Assembly (NCBI RefSeq): GCF_000300195.1
Contig: NZ_AMQH01000005.1
Coordinates: 124,001 to 188,000 of the forward strand
DNA length: 64,000 nucleotides
Direction: 5' to 3'
DNA from: Clostridium tunisiense TJ
GTDB taxonomy: Bacteria; Bacillota; Clostridia; Clostridiales; Clostridiaceae
Part shown: positions 48,195 through 57,127 of the stretch, in pieces
Numbering within the stretch: position 1 is the first letter of the stretch
Layout of the letters: every line of letters starts with the position of its first letter
The notes under the pieces: model-generated
The model's input: only the letters and a program-made list of their open reading frames with translations
Told to the model about the DNA's origin: nothing
The model's database searches: none
Translations under genes and position numbers: made by a program

Positions 48195-48878
48195 TTACAA
48201 AACCTTACCGTCTTTAATATTAATAGTTCTGTTACAGTGTGAGGCAACATCTTTATCATGAGTTATTATTATCACAGTTTTGCCTGTGTTATTTAGTTCT
48301 TTCAATATATTTATTATCTCATTTGCAGTTATAGAATCTAATGCACCAGTGGGTTCATCTGCAAGTATAATTTCAGGATTATTTATTATTGCTCTCGCAA
48401 TTGAAACTCTTTGTCTTTGTCCACCAGATAAATTATGAGCTAACTCATATTTTTTTTCCTCAATTCCTAATAATTTCAATACATTATGTATTCGTTCATT
48501 CTTCTCTTTTTTAGTTATTTTGCTCTTTAAATAGACAAATGGAATTTCAATATTTTGTAGTACAGTATATTTCTCTATTAAAGCAAAATCTTGAACAACA
48601 AATCCAAAAGTTGTATTTCTAAGTTCTGCTTTATCAGATGAAGATAATGTACTGATTAGATTGCCTTGGAGTTTATAACTGCCATCTGTTGCATCATCTA
48701 ACAGTCCTATAATATTTAATAAGCTGGATTTGCCAGAACCAGAGGGTCCCATAATTGATAACATTTCACCTTTTTCTATACTAATATCAATTTCACGTAG
48801 CGCATTGACAGCGCTATTGCCTTGACCATAAACTTTTTTTATATTACTTAATTCTATTATTGGTGTACCTTTAACCAT
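48195..48878 (-). CDS. ABC transporter ATP-binding protein (MacB/LolD type)
   Basis: A 227-residue ATPase with Walker [13 protein letters not shown] (about 42), Q-loop, signature LSGGQRQRVSIARA (about 140) and Walker B IILADEPTGALDS (about 160). It groups by motif with MacB/LolD/BceA-like ATPases that drive FtsX-fold permeases. It overlaps the upstream permease gene by 1 bp, completing an operon: secreted peptide, permease, permease, ATPase. It probably powers export of, or protection against, the peptide at 51178-51570. Confidence 0.93.
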   Translation of the reverse strand: MVKGTPIIELSNIKKVYGQGNSAVNALREIDISIEKGEMLSIMGPSGSGKSSLLNIIGLLDDATDGSYKLQGNLISTLSSSDKAELRNTTFGFVVQDFALIEKYTVLQNIEIPFVYLKSKITKKEKNERIHNVLKLLGIEEKKYELAHNLSGGQRQRVSIARAIINNPEIILADEPTGALDSITANEIINILKELNNTGKTVIIITHDKDVASHCNRTINIKDGKVL

Positions 48879-50050
48879 TATTCATTCCTCCTTACTAGCT
48901 CTACAATATTAGTGGTTTTGATTTTAAAATAAGGCATAATCATTATAAATGTTGATATTAAGACGGCGATTAATATGGTATATATCAAACTAGAATCTAT
49001 TTTGTAAACAAAAATTGTTGGCACTAGAGCTAGGGTTTGTACAATTATTAATTGCCATAAAAATCTTTGCAAAATTGAGTATATACTGCCACCACAAATT
49101 AAGTGAATTGATATTTCCCTCATCTTTTTTGTGATTATAGTTGTTAGGTTCAGTGCCATACTAGTAGATGCGAATAACAGAACCATAATTGCGATAGAGA
49201 TTTGATATATCATTTTCTTTCTAAAATATCCAAGAAATTCATCTATACGTTCCTGAATTGGTCTATAGTTCATAGAGAATAATCCTAATTCAACAGATTT
49301 CTGCTCAATAGCAGTTACTTCACTTTCGTTATTAGTGAAAACTACTGTTGAACTTATTGCCATATCTATACTTCCGAAATCATTTAAGATTTGCATGTTT
49401 AAGGGCTGGAAAAAAGTATAATTTAAATCTAATTCTTGTCCAATATCAACAAGTGAGGGGTAAGAAGAATTATGTTCTAACACACCAATAACTTCATAAG
49501 TAACTTTATTATTTGTAGCAGGATCAATCTCAAAATAAGTTTCTCCAAGTTTGTACACATCTTTTAAATCATACCCTACAACTATGGGAATTACCTTTAA
49601 ATCGTTTGTAAAATCTGAATTATTAAACATACGCCCTTCAATGACTTTAATATCATAGATGTCAAAAAACATTTTATTAGCAGTTGATTGAATAATAGGA
49701 TTATCATTAATGCTTTTCAAAGTAGTATATTCCCACTTCGAATATTTATCAAATTTACTATTATTTATAATATATTGATATAATTCTTTTAGTTTTGGGA
49801 TGGAGTTATCTTGATCAGCAATCAATGCATCTACTTTACCATTAGATGTGGCATCCCTATTAATATAGGCTTTATTGTTTTTTAAGTTTTCAAGTCTAGT
49901 TATACCATTATTTACTCTGATAATGTCATTAATTGAAGAATTAATGAGTAAAAATACAATTATCATTTGAAGGAAGAAAATTATATTAATTCTCTTTGAA
50001 AGTTTTATATCTAACAATGCATATTTAAATTGTCTAAACATTTTAATCAT
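48878..50050 (-). CDS. ABC transporter permease, FtsX/MacB fold (second)
   Basis: A 390-residue protein with one N-terminal membrane helix (about 22-40), a large outside domain (about 45-280) and three C-terminal helices (about 285-380), the FtsX/MacB layout. The FtsX-like helix block includes IAIMVLLFASTSMALNLTTI. It overlaps the preceding permease by 4 bp and the ATPase gene by 1 bp, so the three are translationally coupled. The two permeases likely form a heterodimer acting on a substrate outside the membrane rather than a classical channel. Confidence 0.85.
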   Translation of the reverse strand: MIKMFRQFKYALLDIKLSKRINIIFFLQMIIVFLLINSSINDIIRVNNGITRLENLKNNKAYINRDATSNGKVDALIADQDNSIPKLKELYQYIINNSKFDKYSKWEYTTLKSINDNPIIQSTANKMFFDIYDIKVIEGRMFNNSDFTNDLKVIPIVVGYDLKDVYKLGETYFEIDPATNNKVTYEVIGVLEHNSSYPSLVDIGQELDLNYTFFQPLNMQILNDFGSIDMAISSTVVFTNNESEVTAIEQKSVELGLFSMNYRPIQERIDEFLGYFRKKMIYQISIAIMVLLFASTSMALNLTTIITKKMREISIHLICGGSIYSILQRFLWQLIIVQTLALVPTIFVYKIDSSLIYTILIAVLISTFIMIMPYFKIKTTNIVELVRRNE

Positions 50051-51117
50051 CCCCTAATTTGTGATATGCTGTTCTTATGATAGGTTATCATCATTAATCC
50101 TGCTGAAATTAACCCTACTAGAAGGGTTGTTGTATAAGATATAAAAATAGTTTCTGGTGAAAATTTAAAGTTTAACAATATTACCAAGTCTATCTTGTGA
50201 ATCATCATTGATATTAGTAAAACAATAATGTAACTCATAGAAATAACTATGAAAAAATCCCTTAAAAGCATTATAGATACTTTTCGGTCAGTAGCCCCCA
50301 CTAGTCTTCTAACGAAAATTTCTTTTCTTCTATTTTCTATCCAATTTGAAGAAAGGTTAACTGAATTTAAAAGAATTAAAATGATAGTTAATATAATTGG
50401 AAATAATGTAAGCCCTTGGGATGATATTGTTTTTTGCAATCTCTCGAGAAAATTGTTATCTGTGCTGGATCTTGATACTTTCACAGTACAATAGTTATTT
50501 AATTGATTTATAATTTCTAATGTCTTATCACCTGCATCTATTTGATAGCGACCAAAAATATAATTATCATAAATGATATTTTTACTTTTGAGCTGTGAGG
50601 AAGATAAATTATAATATGCTATAGCATCCTTATTTATAAGATTATCACTGGGTTTAAAAATTCCGATTACTTCGAAGTAATTAGCGTCAAATTCATAAAA
50701 CCTTTTACCATCTATTTCGATACATTTATCTTGCATACTTTCACTAACTATGATTGTATTAGTTTTTTTTTCAAAATCATCTTTTGTAAAAGTTCTACCA
50801 GATAAAATGTTTGGTGAAAAAGTATAGCCTAATGAATATACTCCGAAAACTTTCGAATCTGACTCCTTTAATAGTATAAGCTTAGACTTTTGAGTCTCTA
50901 AAAAGGTTAACATATCAGACAAAATTATTTTATCTTTAGTAATTTTATCTTTATATTCTCCAATAGAAAAAGTATAATAGCTATTTGTTAATCCGTTTGC
51001 TGGAATATTAGCCATTTTAAATGATTCGATAAAGTTTGATAGACATAATGTAATTAATAATCCGATAATTATCATTGATATAATAAGCTGAAGTGATCTA
51101 GATAATATATACCTCAT
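50047..51117 (-). CDS. ABC transporter permease, FtsX/MacB fold (first)
   Basis: A 356-residue protein with the same layout as its neighbour: N-terminal helix (about 10-28), outside domain (about 30-235) and three helices from about 238 to the end, with an ENRRKEIFVRRLVGA motif before the second one, typical of FtsX-family permeases. It follows the secreted-peptide gene by 60 bp that contain a strong hairpin. Lactococcin-972-like operons usually carry a larger fused membrane protein; here two separate permeases fill that place. Confidence 0.85.
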   Translation of the reverse strand: MRYILSRSLQLIISMIIIGLLITLCLSNFIESFKMANIPANGLTNSYYTFSIGEYKDKITKDKIILSDMLTFLETQKSKLILLKESDSKVFGVYSLGYTFSPNILSGRTFTKDDFEKKTNTIIVSESMQDKCIEIDGKRFYEFDANYFEVIGIFKPSDNLINKDAIAYYNLSSSQLKSKNIIYDNYIFGRYQIDAGDKTLEIINQLNNYCTVKVSRSSTDNNFLERLQKTISSQGLTLFPIILTIILILLNSVNLSSNWIENRRKEIFVRRLVGATDRKVSIMLLRDFFIVISMSYIIVLLISMMIHKIDLVILLNFKFSPETIFISYTTTLLVGLISAGLMMITYHKNSISQIRG

Positions 51118-51136
51118 ACTTATAACCTCCTTAATA

Positions 51137-51169
51137 TAATAAAAGTGGCTCTTGGAGCCACTTTTATTA
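51137..51169 (-). terminator. Strong hairpin between the secreted-peptide gene and the transporter genes
   Basis: A 15-bp perfect stem TAATAAAAGTGGCTC / GAGCCACTTTTATTA with a 3-nt loop. On the - strand it follows the peptide stop codon by 8 bp and ends in TTTTATTATA. It probably acts as a leaky terminator that gives more peptide than transporter, or protects the peptide mRNA. Confidence 0.75.
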
Positions 51170-51177
51170 TAGAACCT

Positions 51178-51570
51178 TTAAAAATATATCCATCCATAAT
51201 TGAATAGTGTCTTAGAAGCCCATGGATTTAAACTATCCCACGCATGTGCTGTAGCTGAATATTGAGTTGTTTGGCTGGTTGAACTTGCAGTTCCAGTATA
51301 AAGTCGTCCGCCATTTGTGGTTACACTTTCATTATCTCTAGTATAGTTTACATATGCCTGTTTTACATTCTTACCTTCGGTTAAATAATATCCTGCATCA
51401 GCTGGAACTACGAATGAGGGAACAAATTGAATTGTTCCAGTGTAATATAGCTGTACAGTTTCTGTAGACCAAGCTTTATTAGTGTCTTGAGCAAATGCAG
51501 TAGTTTCAAATAGAAGCCCCATGCATAGGCCAGCTATTAGAACTAATGAAGTTAATTTTCTTTTTTTCAT
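51178..51570 (-). CDS. Secreted lactococcin-972-like bacteriocin precursor
   Basis: A 130-residue protein with a clear Sec signal peptide (KKRK, hydrophobic core, cut near TAFAQ at about 28). The mature part is rich in Thr, Ser, Tyr and Asn, has no cysteine, and ends with aromatic residues (NPWASK, FNYGWIYF). The AYVNYTR...GG region and aromatic C-terminus recall the lactococcin 972 family, whose founding member blocks septum formation by binding lipid II, and such genes sit before ABC transporter genes as here. Family assignment is tentative because key positions are loosely conserved. A consensus promoter and GGGGG site predict high expression. Confidence 0.6.
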   Translation of the reverse strand: MKKRKLTSLVLIAGLCMGLLFETTAFAQDTNKAWSTETVQLYYTGTIQFVPSFVVPADAGYYLTEGKNVKQAYVNYTRDNESVTTNGGRLYTGTASSTSQTTQYSATAHAWDSLNPWASKTLFNYGWIYF

Positions 51571-51596
51571 TTTACATCCCCCTTGAGTTATAATTT

Positions 51597-51669
51597 ATGG
51601 ATTTATCCATTCATGTAAATTAGGTACCTAATATGGTATAATTATACAAGGTGGTAAAAAATATGTCAA
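51597..51669 (-). promoter_or_regulatory. Consensus promoter with overlapping palindromes for the secreted-peptide gene
   Basis: On the - strand TTGACA (51669-51664), a 17-bp spacer and TATAAT (51646-51641) make a perfect sigma-A promoter. At the expected start of transcription is the perfect 14-bp palindrome ATTAGGTACCTAAT (51619-51632), and within the leader ATGGAT-tt-ATCCAT (51597-51610). The first is a good repressor-site candidate. The rest of the 558-bp gap to rlmD is AT-rich and includes the rlmD upstream block shared with the pseudogene from about 51990. Confidence 0.7.
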
Positions 51670-52128
51670 CTAAAATATTACATATATTGTTTACAAAATA
51701 AACTTAATAAATATAAAACTTGTAACTTAAACGTGAGATGTGATTACTCATATATATTTATAAGGTTATGAGAGTAACATAATAAAATAAAAAATATATT
51801 CCTATTTAAGATTTATGTAATTAATTTCAAGAATAAGTAAGTTTTGTTTGGTGAGATAAAAATAAGTAATAATGTTACATATTGATGAATAGATTGTGTA
51901 AATCATGTTACTTTCATAAAATAGTGCTAGTATAATTTTATAGACATAAAAAAACGTGTCCCAAATATTGATCTAGGTCTAACAATAAAACAATATAAGA
52001 AAATATAGTATTTATGCGGGGTTCAGCTTATTTATAAATTTTCTACATAGGATAGTGGTTAAGTTATAGCTTATTTGGTAAAATACTAAGGTATGACAAT
52101 GAAGCAATGTATTTTAAAAGGAGAAATT

Positions 52129-53520
52129 ATGAATAAGGAAATGAATAATCTAATTAATATAGAAAAAAATAGAGATTACATAGTAACAATAGAAAATTAT
52201 GGACACGAAGGTGAAGGCGTAGCAAAGGTTGAAGGCTTCACTGTATTTATTGCAGGGGCACTGAAAGGTGAAGTAGTTAAAGTAAAGATAATTAAAGTAA
52301 ATAAAAATTATGGGGTTGGAAAGCTTTTAGAAGTAATTGAGGCTTCAGAAAAAAGAGTTGAGCCTGTATGCGGTACTTATAAAAGATGTGGAGGCTGTAA
52401 CCTTCAGCATTACTCCTATGAGGAGCAGTTAAACTTTAAAACAGAAAGAGTTAAGAATGTAATAAGCAGAATTGGTAAATTGGAAGATGTAATTATACAT
52501 AACACCTTAGGTATGGAGACCCCCTATAATTATAGAAATAAGGTGCAACTTCCAGTAGGAGCTACAGGCGAAGAAATTTTAGTTGGGTTCTATGCTCAAA
52601 GATCTCATGACATTATTAATATGGATAAATGCTACATTCAAGATGAAGTTGGAGACCAGGTTATAGCACTTACAAAACAATGGATGAAAAAGTTTAAAAT
52701 ATCACCATATGATGAAAAATCTCATAGTGGAATAGTAAGACATATAATGGTGAGAAAAGGCTTTAAAACTGGTGAAATTATGGTGGTATTAGTAACTCGC
52801 AGCGAAGAGCTTCCTCATAAACAGGAGTTTATAGATTTAATAAAAGAAAATATTACCGGAGTAGTTTCTATAATTCAAAACATGAATAAGGAAAAAACTA
52901 ATGTAATTTTAGGACTTAAATCTCTAACTTTATGGGGACAGGACCATATAAGTGATTACATCGGAGAGTTTAAGTTTAATATATCGCCACTTTCCTTCTT
53001 CCAAGTTAACCCCGTGCAAACTGAAATGTTGTATGGCAAAGCACTAGAATATGCAGGATTAACTGGAGAGGAAACGGTATTCGATGCTTACTGTGGAACT
53101 GGAACCATATCATTATTCTTATCTAAAAAAGCTAAGAAGGTATACGGGGTGGAAATAATTCCAGAGGCAATTGAAAACGCTAAAGAAAATGCAAGAGCTA
53201 ATGGAGTTACAAATGCTAAATTCATAGTGGGAAAATCTGAAGAGGAAATTCCAAGATTAATTGCCCAAGGAATAAAAGCAGATGTGGTAGTGGTAGACCC
53301 TCCAAGAAAAGGCTGTGAAGAATCCTTATTAAAGGCTTTATCAGAAATAGAGCCAAGAAGAATAGTTTATGTATCCTGTGATCCAGCAACTTTAGCTAGG
53401 GATTTAGGAGTGCTAGATGTTCTTGGATATAAGACCCTAGAAATTCAACCAGTGGATATGTTTCCACAGACGGCACATGTGGAGTGTGTGGCTAAAATAG
53501 TTAGGAAAATCAATGGGTAG
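52129..53520 (+). CDS. rlmD: 23S rRNA (uracil-C5)-methyltransferase RlmD
   Basis: A 463-residue RumA/RlmD-type enzyme that makes m5U in 23S rRNA. It has an N-terminal TRAM domain (about 12-68, [13 protein letters not shown]), an iron-sulfur cysteine set [10 protein letters not shown] (about 81-90) plus a later cysteine in DKCYIQ, the SAM motif [14 protein letters not shown] near 322, DPPRKGC near 386 and the catalytic cysteine loop [11 protein letters not shown] near 412. The ATG at 52129 lies after AAAAGGAG; a start at 52093 would read through that site. This is the intact partner of the decayed copy at 34773, and the prophage begins just after its terminator. Confidence 0.93.
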   Translation: MNKEMNNLINIEKNRDYIVTIENYGHEGEGVAKVEGFTVFIAGALKGEVVKVKIIKVNKNYGVGKLLEVIEASEKRVEPVCGTYKRCGGCNLQHYSYEEQLNFKTERVKNVISRIGKLEDVIIHNTLGMETPYNYRNKVQLPVGATGEEILVGFYAQRSHDIINMDKCYIQDEVGDQVIALTKQWMKKFKISPYDEKSHSGIVRHIMVRKGFKTGEIMVVLVTRSEELPHKQEFIDLIKENITGVVSIIQNMNKEKTNVILGLKSLTLWGQDHISDYIGEFKFNISPLSFFQVNPVQTEMLYGKALEYAGLTGEETVFDAYCGTGTISLFLSKKAKKVYGVEIIPEAIENAKENARANGVTNAKFIVGKSEEEIPRLIAQGIKADVVVVDPPRKGCEESLLKALSEIEPRRIVYVSCDPATLARDLGVLDVLGYKTLEIQPVDMFPQTAHVECVAKIVRKING

Positions 53521-53557
53521 AAGATAATTAAAATATAATTTTTATAGTTTTACTACG

Positions 53558-53600
53558 AATTTGCTACCAATGAAATGAATTGGTAGCAAATTATTTTTTT
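53558..53600 (+). terminator. Terminator of rlmD, overlapping the integrase stop codon
   Basis: Perfect 14-bp stem AATTTGCTACCAAT / ATTGGTAGCAAATT with a 7-nt loop, followed by A and T7. Its right arm includes the first base pairs of the integrase stop region at 53591, so the prophage junction must lie in or next to this hairpin. Confidence 0.8.
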
Positions 53601-54727
53601 GCTACTAGACTTTCAAATATATCTACAGTATCTAGTTTCATTTTCTTAGTTACATGAGAATATGTGTCCATAGTTGTAGCAAGTCTACTGTGTCCAAGTC
53701 GTTCTTGGATATCCTTTATATTGGCTCCTGCTTCTACAAGCATAGTAGCATGGGTATGCCTTAATGAGTGAAAATTAAAGCTGATGCCAAGCTCATAATT
53801 AATAACTCTGCTTAGATATTTCAATGTATCAGTAGTAATGTTTTCGCCATTTTCTTTAGTACAAACAAAAGTAGAATTTGTGTAATGTTTTCCGTACTTT
53901 AATTTGTTTTCAGATTGATAAATCTTATGTCTTTTTAGAATTGTGGCAAGAGTACTTCCGATAGTAATTGTTCTTATAGAGCTTTTGGTCTTAGGTGTAC
54001 CAAATTCAAATATGCCTTTGCCTTTACTGATAAGTATTTTTTCTACCTTCAATGTTTTATTATCTAAATCAATACATTCCCAAGTAAGTCCGCATACCTC
54101 TGCAGCTCTTAAACCAGTATGAAAGGCAATTTGTAAAGGTATATAAAAGGAACTACCTTGAGGAAATCTATCAATAATTTTATTGAAATCCCCAATAGAT
54201 ATAACCTTAAGATCTTCTTCATTTTCTTTTAATGTATTTTCCTTAGGCAATTTAACATATTGCATAGGATTTTCCTTGATATATTGATATGGGTATACTG
54301 CTGATTTTAGGGCTCCAGAAAGAACACCATAGAAATTGCTTATGCTGGCTCTGGAAAAGCCATCCCTATATTTTTTATTAATAAAATCCTGTAGCATGAG
54401 TGGAGTTATATTTTTTAATTTATTTATACCAAAGCTAGGCTTGATATGATTTTCAATAACTACCTTATATGCTTGCTGCGTATTATACTTACAGTTTATT
54501 AGTACATAGTTATTGTACCAATAATCAAAGTAATCGCTAATACTAATATTGTTATCAGCTTTAGAGTTACCAGTATTCTCAAACTCTTCTAGAGCCTTTC
54601 TGAGAGCCTTTTCAGCTTCAACTTTAGTCTTACCTCCTTTACGGCATATCTTTTTATAAATACCATCTACCTTGCCTGCATTAAAGTAATAGTACCATTG
54701 GTCGCCACGTTTATATGTTCCAGGCAT
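53591..54727 (-). CDS. int: Tyrosine-type phage integrase
   Basis: A 378-residue site-specific recombinase. An N-terminal arm-binding domain (about 1-60, with an AP2-like GDQWYYYFNAG start) and a SAM-like core-binding domain precede the catalytic domain, where the conserved residues are seen: Arg in HTGLRAAEVCGL (about 208), HSLRHTHATM (about 321), the His in LGHSRLATT (about 344) and the nucleophile Tyr in MDTYSHV (about 356). It catalyses phage integration and, with an excisionase, excision. AAGGAG before its ATG and the terminator after the repressor suggest separate expression. Confidence 0.95.
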   Translation of the reverse strand: MPGTYKRGDQWYYYFNAGKVDGIYKKICRKGGKTKVEAEKALRKALEEFENTGNSKADNNISISDYFDYWYNNYVLINCKYNTQQAYKVVIENHIKPSFGINKLKNITPLMLQDFINKKYRDGFSRASISNFYGVLSGALKSAVYPYQYIKENPMQYVKLPKENTLKENEEDLKVISIGDFNKIIDRFPQGSSFYIPLQIAFHTGLRAAEVCGLTWECIDLDNKTLKVEKILISKGKGIFEFGTPKTKSSIRTITIGSTLATILKRHKIYQSENKLKYGKHYTNSTFVCTKENGENITTDTLKYLSRVINYELGISFNFHSLRHTHATMLVEAGANIKDIQERLGHSRLATTMDTYSHVTKKMKLDTVDIFESLVAKK

Positions 54728-54748
54728 ATTATCACTTCTCCTTTAGAT

Positions 54749-54781
54749 TTTTAAAAGGGTTCAACATAAAGAAGAACCCTT
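54749..54781 (-). terminator. Terminator after the phage repressor gene
   Basis: AAGGGTTC pairs with GAACCCTT; on the - strand the stem is followed by TTTTAAAAAT. It separates repressor from integrase transcription. Confidence 0.65.
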
Positions 54782-54820
54782 ATATTAACATTAAGCAACT
54801 TGTTTTATTTATCAATTTTA

Positions 54821-55420
54821 TTAGTTATCATTAGGTTTAATTCTCTCCAATTTGTATAACTCATATTTAATAAGTTCTGATACCTTATTAATTATGTCAT
54901 TAACTTGTTCTGGAGTTAAATATGATATAGTTTCATCTTCTGGGCTTTTAGGTAATTCATCAGAAGAAAGATTTACTAGTAATGAAGAATAGTAATTTTG
55001 GGTATTTTCAATATAGTTTAATATTGAATTTAATAAATATTCAGGTACATTTTCAATTCTAAATACTGCATCGCGCCAAGAATCACCATATTTTTTATAG
55101 TTTTCTAAAACATCTAGGGTTTCTTCAGTAACTTTTAAAGTTTTTTCAGTAAGATTATTGCTATTGCTATTTACTTCCCCAAAATTATGAAGATAGTAAT
55201 TCTCATAATCAGAACCTAGAAGAGTTTCAGCTGAAATATTTAGTATGTTACAAATATCATATAAAGTTGAAGGGGGGATATTAAGCTTTCCACTTTCATA
55301 CTTTCTTATTGATATTTCAGACTTGTATATTTTTTCTCCAAGTTCTTTTTGAGTCAATTTTGCCATTTTCCTAAACTCTCTTATATTTTTACCCAGTTCT
55401 TCGTACTTCAATATTATCAC
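54821..55420 (-). CDS. CI-like phage repressor (XRE family)
   Basis: A 199-residue protein with an XRE helix-turn-helix at about residues 9-62 (MAKLTQKELGEKIYKSEISI, then RKYESGKLNIP) and a C-terminal part rich in acidic and polar residues with no Ser-Lys protease motif of the LexA/CI type, so induction may not be by self-cleavage. It is divergent from a Cro-like gene across 128 bp that hold three matching operators. It should maintain lysogeny by blocking the rightward early promoter. Confidence 0.88.
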   Translation of the reverse strand: MIILKYEELGKNIREFRKMAKLTQKELGEKIYKSEISIRKYESGKLNIPPSTLYDICNILNISAETLLGSDYENYYLHNFGEVNSNSNNLTEKTLKVTEETLDVLENYKKYGDSWRDAVFRIENVPEYLLNSILNYIENTQNYYSSLLVNLSSDELPKSPEDETISYLTPEQVNDIINKVSELIKYELYKLERIKPNDN

Positions 55421-55443
55421 CTCAATAATTAATATACCACATC

Positions 55444-55531
55444 AGATAAAAAATATCTATAAAAACATAATTTATCTATTGACACAGATAAAAATTACCT
55501 ATAATATTAAATAAACAGATAAAAATTATCT
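55444..55531. promoter_or_regulatory. Three 15-bp phage operators and the rightward early promoter
   Basis: AGATAAAAAATATCT (55444-55458), AGATAAAAATTACCT (55486-55500) and AGATAAAAATTATCT (55517-55531) are near-identical dyads of form AGATAA-n3-TTATCT; ATAATTTATCT near 55467 may be a half site. TTGACA at 55479-55484 with TAATAT at 55502-55507 (17-bp spacer) forms the rightward promoter, and the second operator fills its spacer. This is the switch region between repressor and Cro-like genes. Confidence 0.85.
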
Positions 55532-55548
55532 AAAATGAGGTGAATGTA

Positions 55549-55755
55549 ATGAAAGTAAAAATAGCGAGAATAAAGAGAGGCTTAACACAAAAACAATTAA
55601 GACAGAAGTTGGTAGAAGAGTATTCTTTAGGAATTTCTCCTAACACTTTGGTTCAAATAGAAAAGGGTAACTATGATAACGTGACTTTTGGATTAATGAA
55701 AAAAATAGCTAATACGCTTAGTGAAGATGTCAAAGACTTATTCTTTGAAGATTAA
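55549..55755 (+). CDS. Cro-like phage regulator (XRE family)
   Basis: A 68-residue stand-alone helix-turn-helix protein (KIARIKRGLTQKQLRQKLVE, then SPNTLVQIEKG) in the cro position, first on the rightward transcript and just after the third operator. It should bind the same AGATAA dyads and favour the lytic programme. The ATG at 55549 with GAGGTG before it is chosen over a GTG at 55540 that lies within that site. Confidence 0.85.
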   Translation: MKVKIARIKRGLTQKQLRQKLVEEYSLGISPNTLVQIEKGNYDNVTFGLMKKIANTLSEDVKDLFFED

Positions 55756-55945
55756 AATTATTAAAAAATTAATTTAATTAATTCATGTCAAAAACATAAG
55801 GCAAGTAATATTATTTTCCTGATTAAATAGGAAAAACCTGCTTAAAATTCATATCTATAAACTTTCGCCATATCTTGCGAAAATAAAAATTGCTCAGAAT
55901 AGGAAAAGCAACCATTAGACCATTACTGGTCAAAATAAAAAAGCT

Positions 55946-55977
55946 GTAGTTACTATAGTAATGAAAATAGTAACTAC
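55946..55977. repeat. Spaced dyad GTAGTTACTA-N12-TAGTAACTAC, copy 1
   Basis: Perfect 10-bp arms and a 12-nt centre, 61 bp before the next gene. The same arms and spacing recur at 61101-61132 and, slightly changed, at 60251-60282. The 280-bp gap around it (55756-56037) has no credible gene; a short hairpin TTTTCCT..AGGAAAA occurs near 55815. Confidence 0.7.
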
Positions 55978-56037
55978 ACAAAACTTTACTAAAAAGATAG
56001 ATACAAAGAGTATTAATAGATGGGGTGGGATTATTAA

Positions 56038-56355
56038 ATGAGTAAAGCAACTAAAGATCTAGTGCAGGTTCAATGTACTATTGAAGAAGTAGTTAAGTCT
56101 ACACTACAAACATTATCTAGTGCAGAAACTATAAACTTTACCAAGAATAAAACGTCAAAGGATCTTCCAGATTTATTATTCACTGTAGAAGAAACGGCGA
56201 AAATATTAAAAAGTAATGCTAATACAACCTATAAGTTAATTAGAGAAGGTAAGTTGCAAGCCTTGAAGTTAGGAAGATTTAAAATACCTTACTTTGAGCT
56301 TGAAAGATTTTTAAGAGATAACTTAGGTCAAGACCTATCTGATTATATATGTTAA
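56038..56355 (+). CDS. Excisionase-type helix-turn-helix protein
   Basis: A 105-residue protein whose C-terminal half (about 48-98) is an HTH_17/MerR-like winged fold: LLFTVEETAKILKSNANTTY, then KLIREGKLQALKLGRFKI and ELERFL. The N-terminal 45 residues are not recognised. Such proteins act as excisionases or early regulators in prophages. Position early in the rightward operon, before replication genes, fits either. Confidence 0.75.
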   Translation: MSKATKDLVQVQCTIEEVVKSTLQTLSSAETINFTKNKTSKDLPDLLFTVEETAKILKSNANTTYKLIREGKLQALKLGRFKIPYFELERFLRDNLGQDLSDYIC

Positions 56356-56367
56356 GCAGGTGATAGT

Positions 56368-57114
56368 GTGGCAAAGAGAAGAATGTTTAGCTTAGATGTA
56401 GTAGACACTGATAAGTTTTTAGAATTACCTGCTTCATCACAATCTCTATATTTTCATTTAGGGATGAGGGCTGATGATGATGGTTTTGTATCATCACCCA
56501 AGAAGATAACTAGCATGGTAAATTGCAGTAACGATGATTTGAAACTGTTATTAGCAAAAGGTTTTTTAATTCCATTTGAAAGTGGCATAGTTGTCATAAC
56601 AGACTGGAAAGTAAATAATTATCTTCGAGGTGATAGGTATAACGAAACTCAATATAAAGACGAAAAGGAGTTTTTAAGTATTACAAATAGTGGTAAGTAT
56701 ATCATGAAAAATGATATGGATACCACTGGTGTACCAAATGACTGCCAAATGGTATCCAAATTGGATACACAGGTTAGGTTAGGTAAGGATAGGGTAGATA
56801 AGGATAGATTAGATAATACAACTAGTTGTGAAAAGAATACTAAGAGAGATGAACTTAATGAAATAATTAATTCATATACCATGAATGAACAGATTAAAGA
56901 AGCACTTAGAGATTTTATTAAGATGAGAGATGCTATTAAAAAGCCATTAACAGATAGATCACTAACTCTAATCGTAAATAAACTAGATAAACTATCAAAA
57001 AGTGATGCCGAGAAAGTAGAAATATTAAATCAAAGTATAGTAAACAACTGGAGAGGAGTGTTTGAACTAAAAGGCAGGAAGGAAGTTAGCGCTAATGATT
57101 GGTTAAAGAATTAA
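56368..57114 (+). CDS. Phage replisome organiser / DnaD-like replication initiator
   Basis: A 248-residue protein with the N-terminal winged-helix domain typical of phage replisome organisers (MAKRRMFSLDVVDTDKFLEL, with SSQSLYFHLGMRADDDGF and SSPKKI), a variable acidic and Asp/Arg-rich linker (about 140-160) and a helical C-terminal region (about 165-248) that probably meets the helicase. It binds the phage origin, often located in its own gene. GTG start after AGGTGAT. It is followed by helicase loader and helicase genes. Confidence 0.85.
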   Translation: MAKRRMFSLDVVDTDKFLELPASSQSLYFHLGMRADDDGFVSSPKKITSMVNCSNDDLKLLLAKGFLIPFESGIVVITDWKVNNYLRGDRYNETQYKDEKEFLSITNSGKYIMKNDMDTTGVPNDCQMVSKLDTQVRLGKDRVDKDRLDNTTSCEKNTKRDELNEIINSYTMNEQIKEALRDFIKMRDAIKKPLTDRSLTLIVNKLDKLSKSDAEKVEILNQSIVNNWRGVFELKGRKEVSANDWLKN

Positions 57115-57127
57115 AGGGGGAAATTTT

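Noticed and set aside
34773..53520. Island as a composite transposon with rlmD copies as ends
   Set aside because: Both rlmD copies point the same way, are about 10% diverged, and no transposase or terminal inverted repeats were seen.
55823..56050. 75-codon frame on the - strand in the prophage early region
   Set aside because: Phe/Tyr/Ser-rich translation typical of the wrong strand in AT-rich DNA, overlaps the start of the excisionase-type gene and has no ribosome site.
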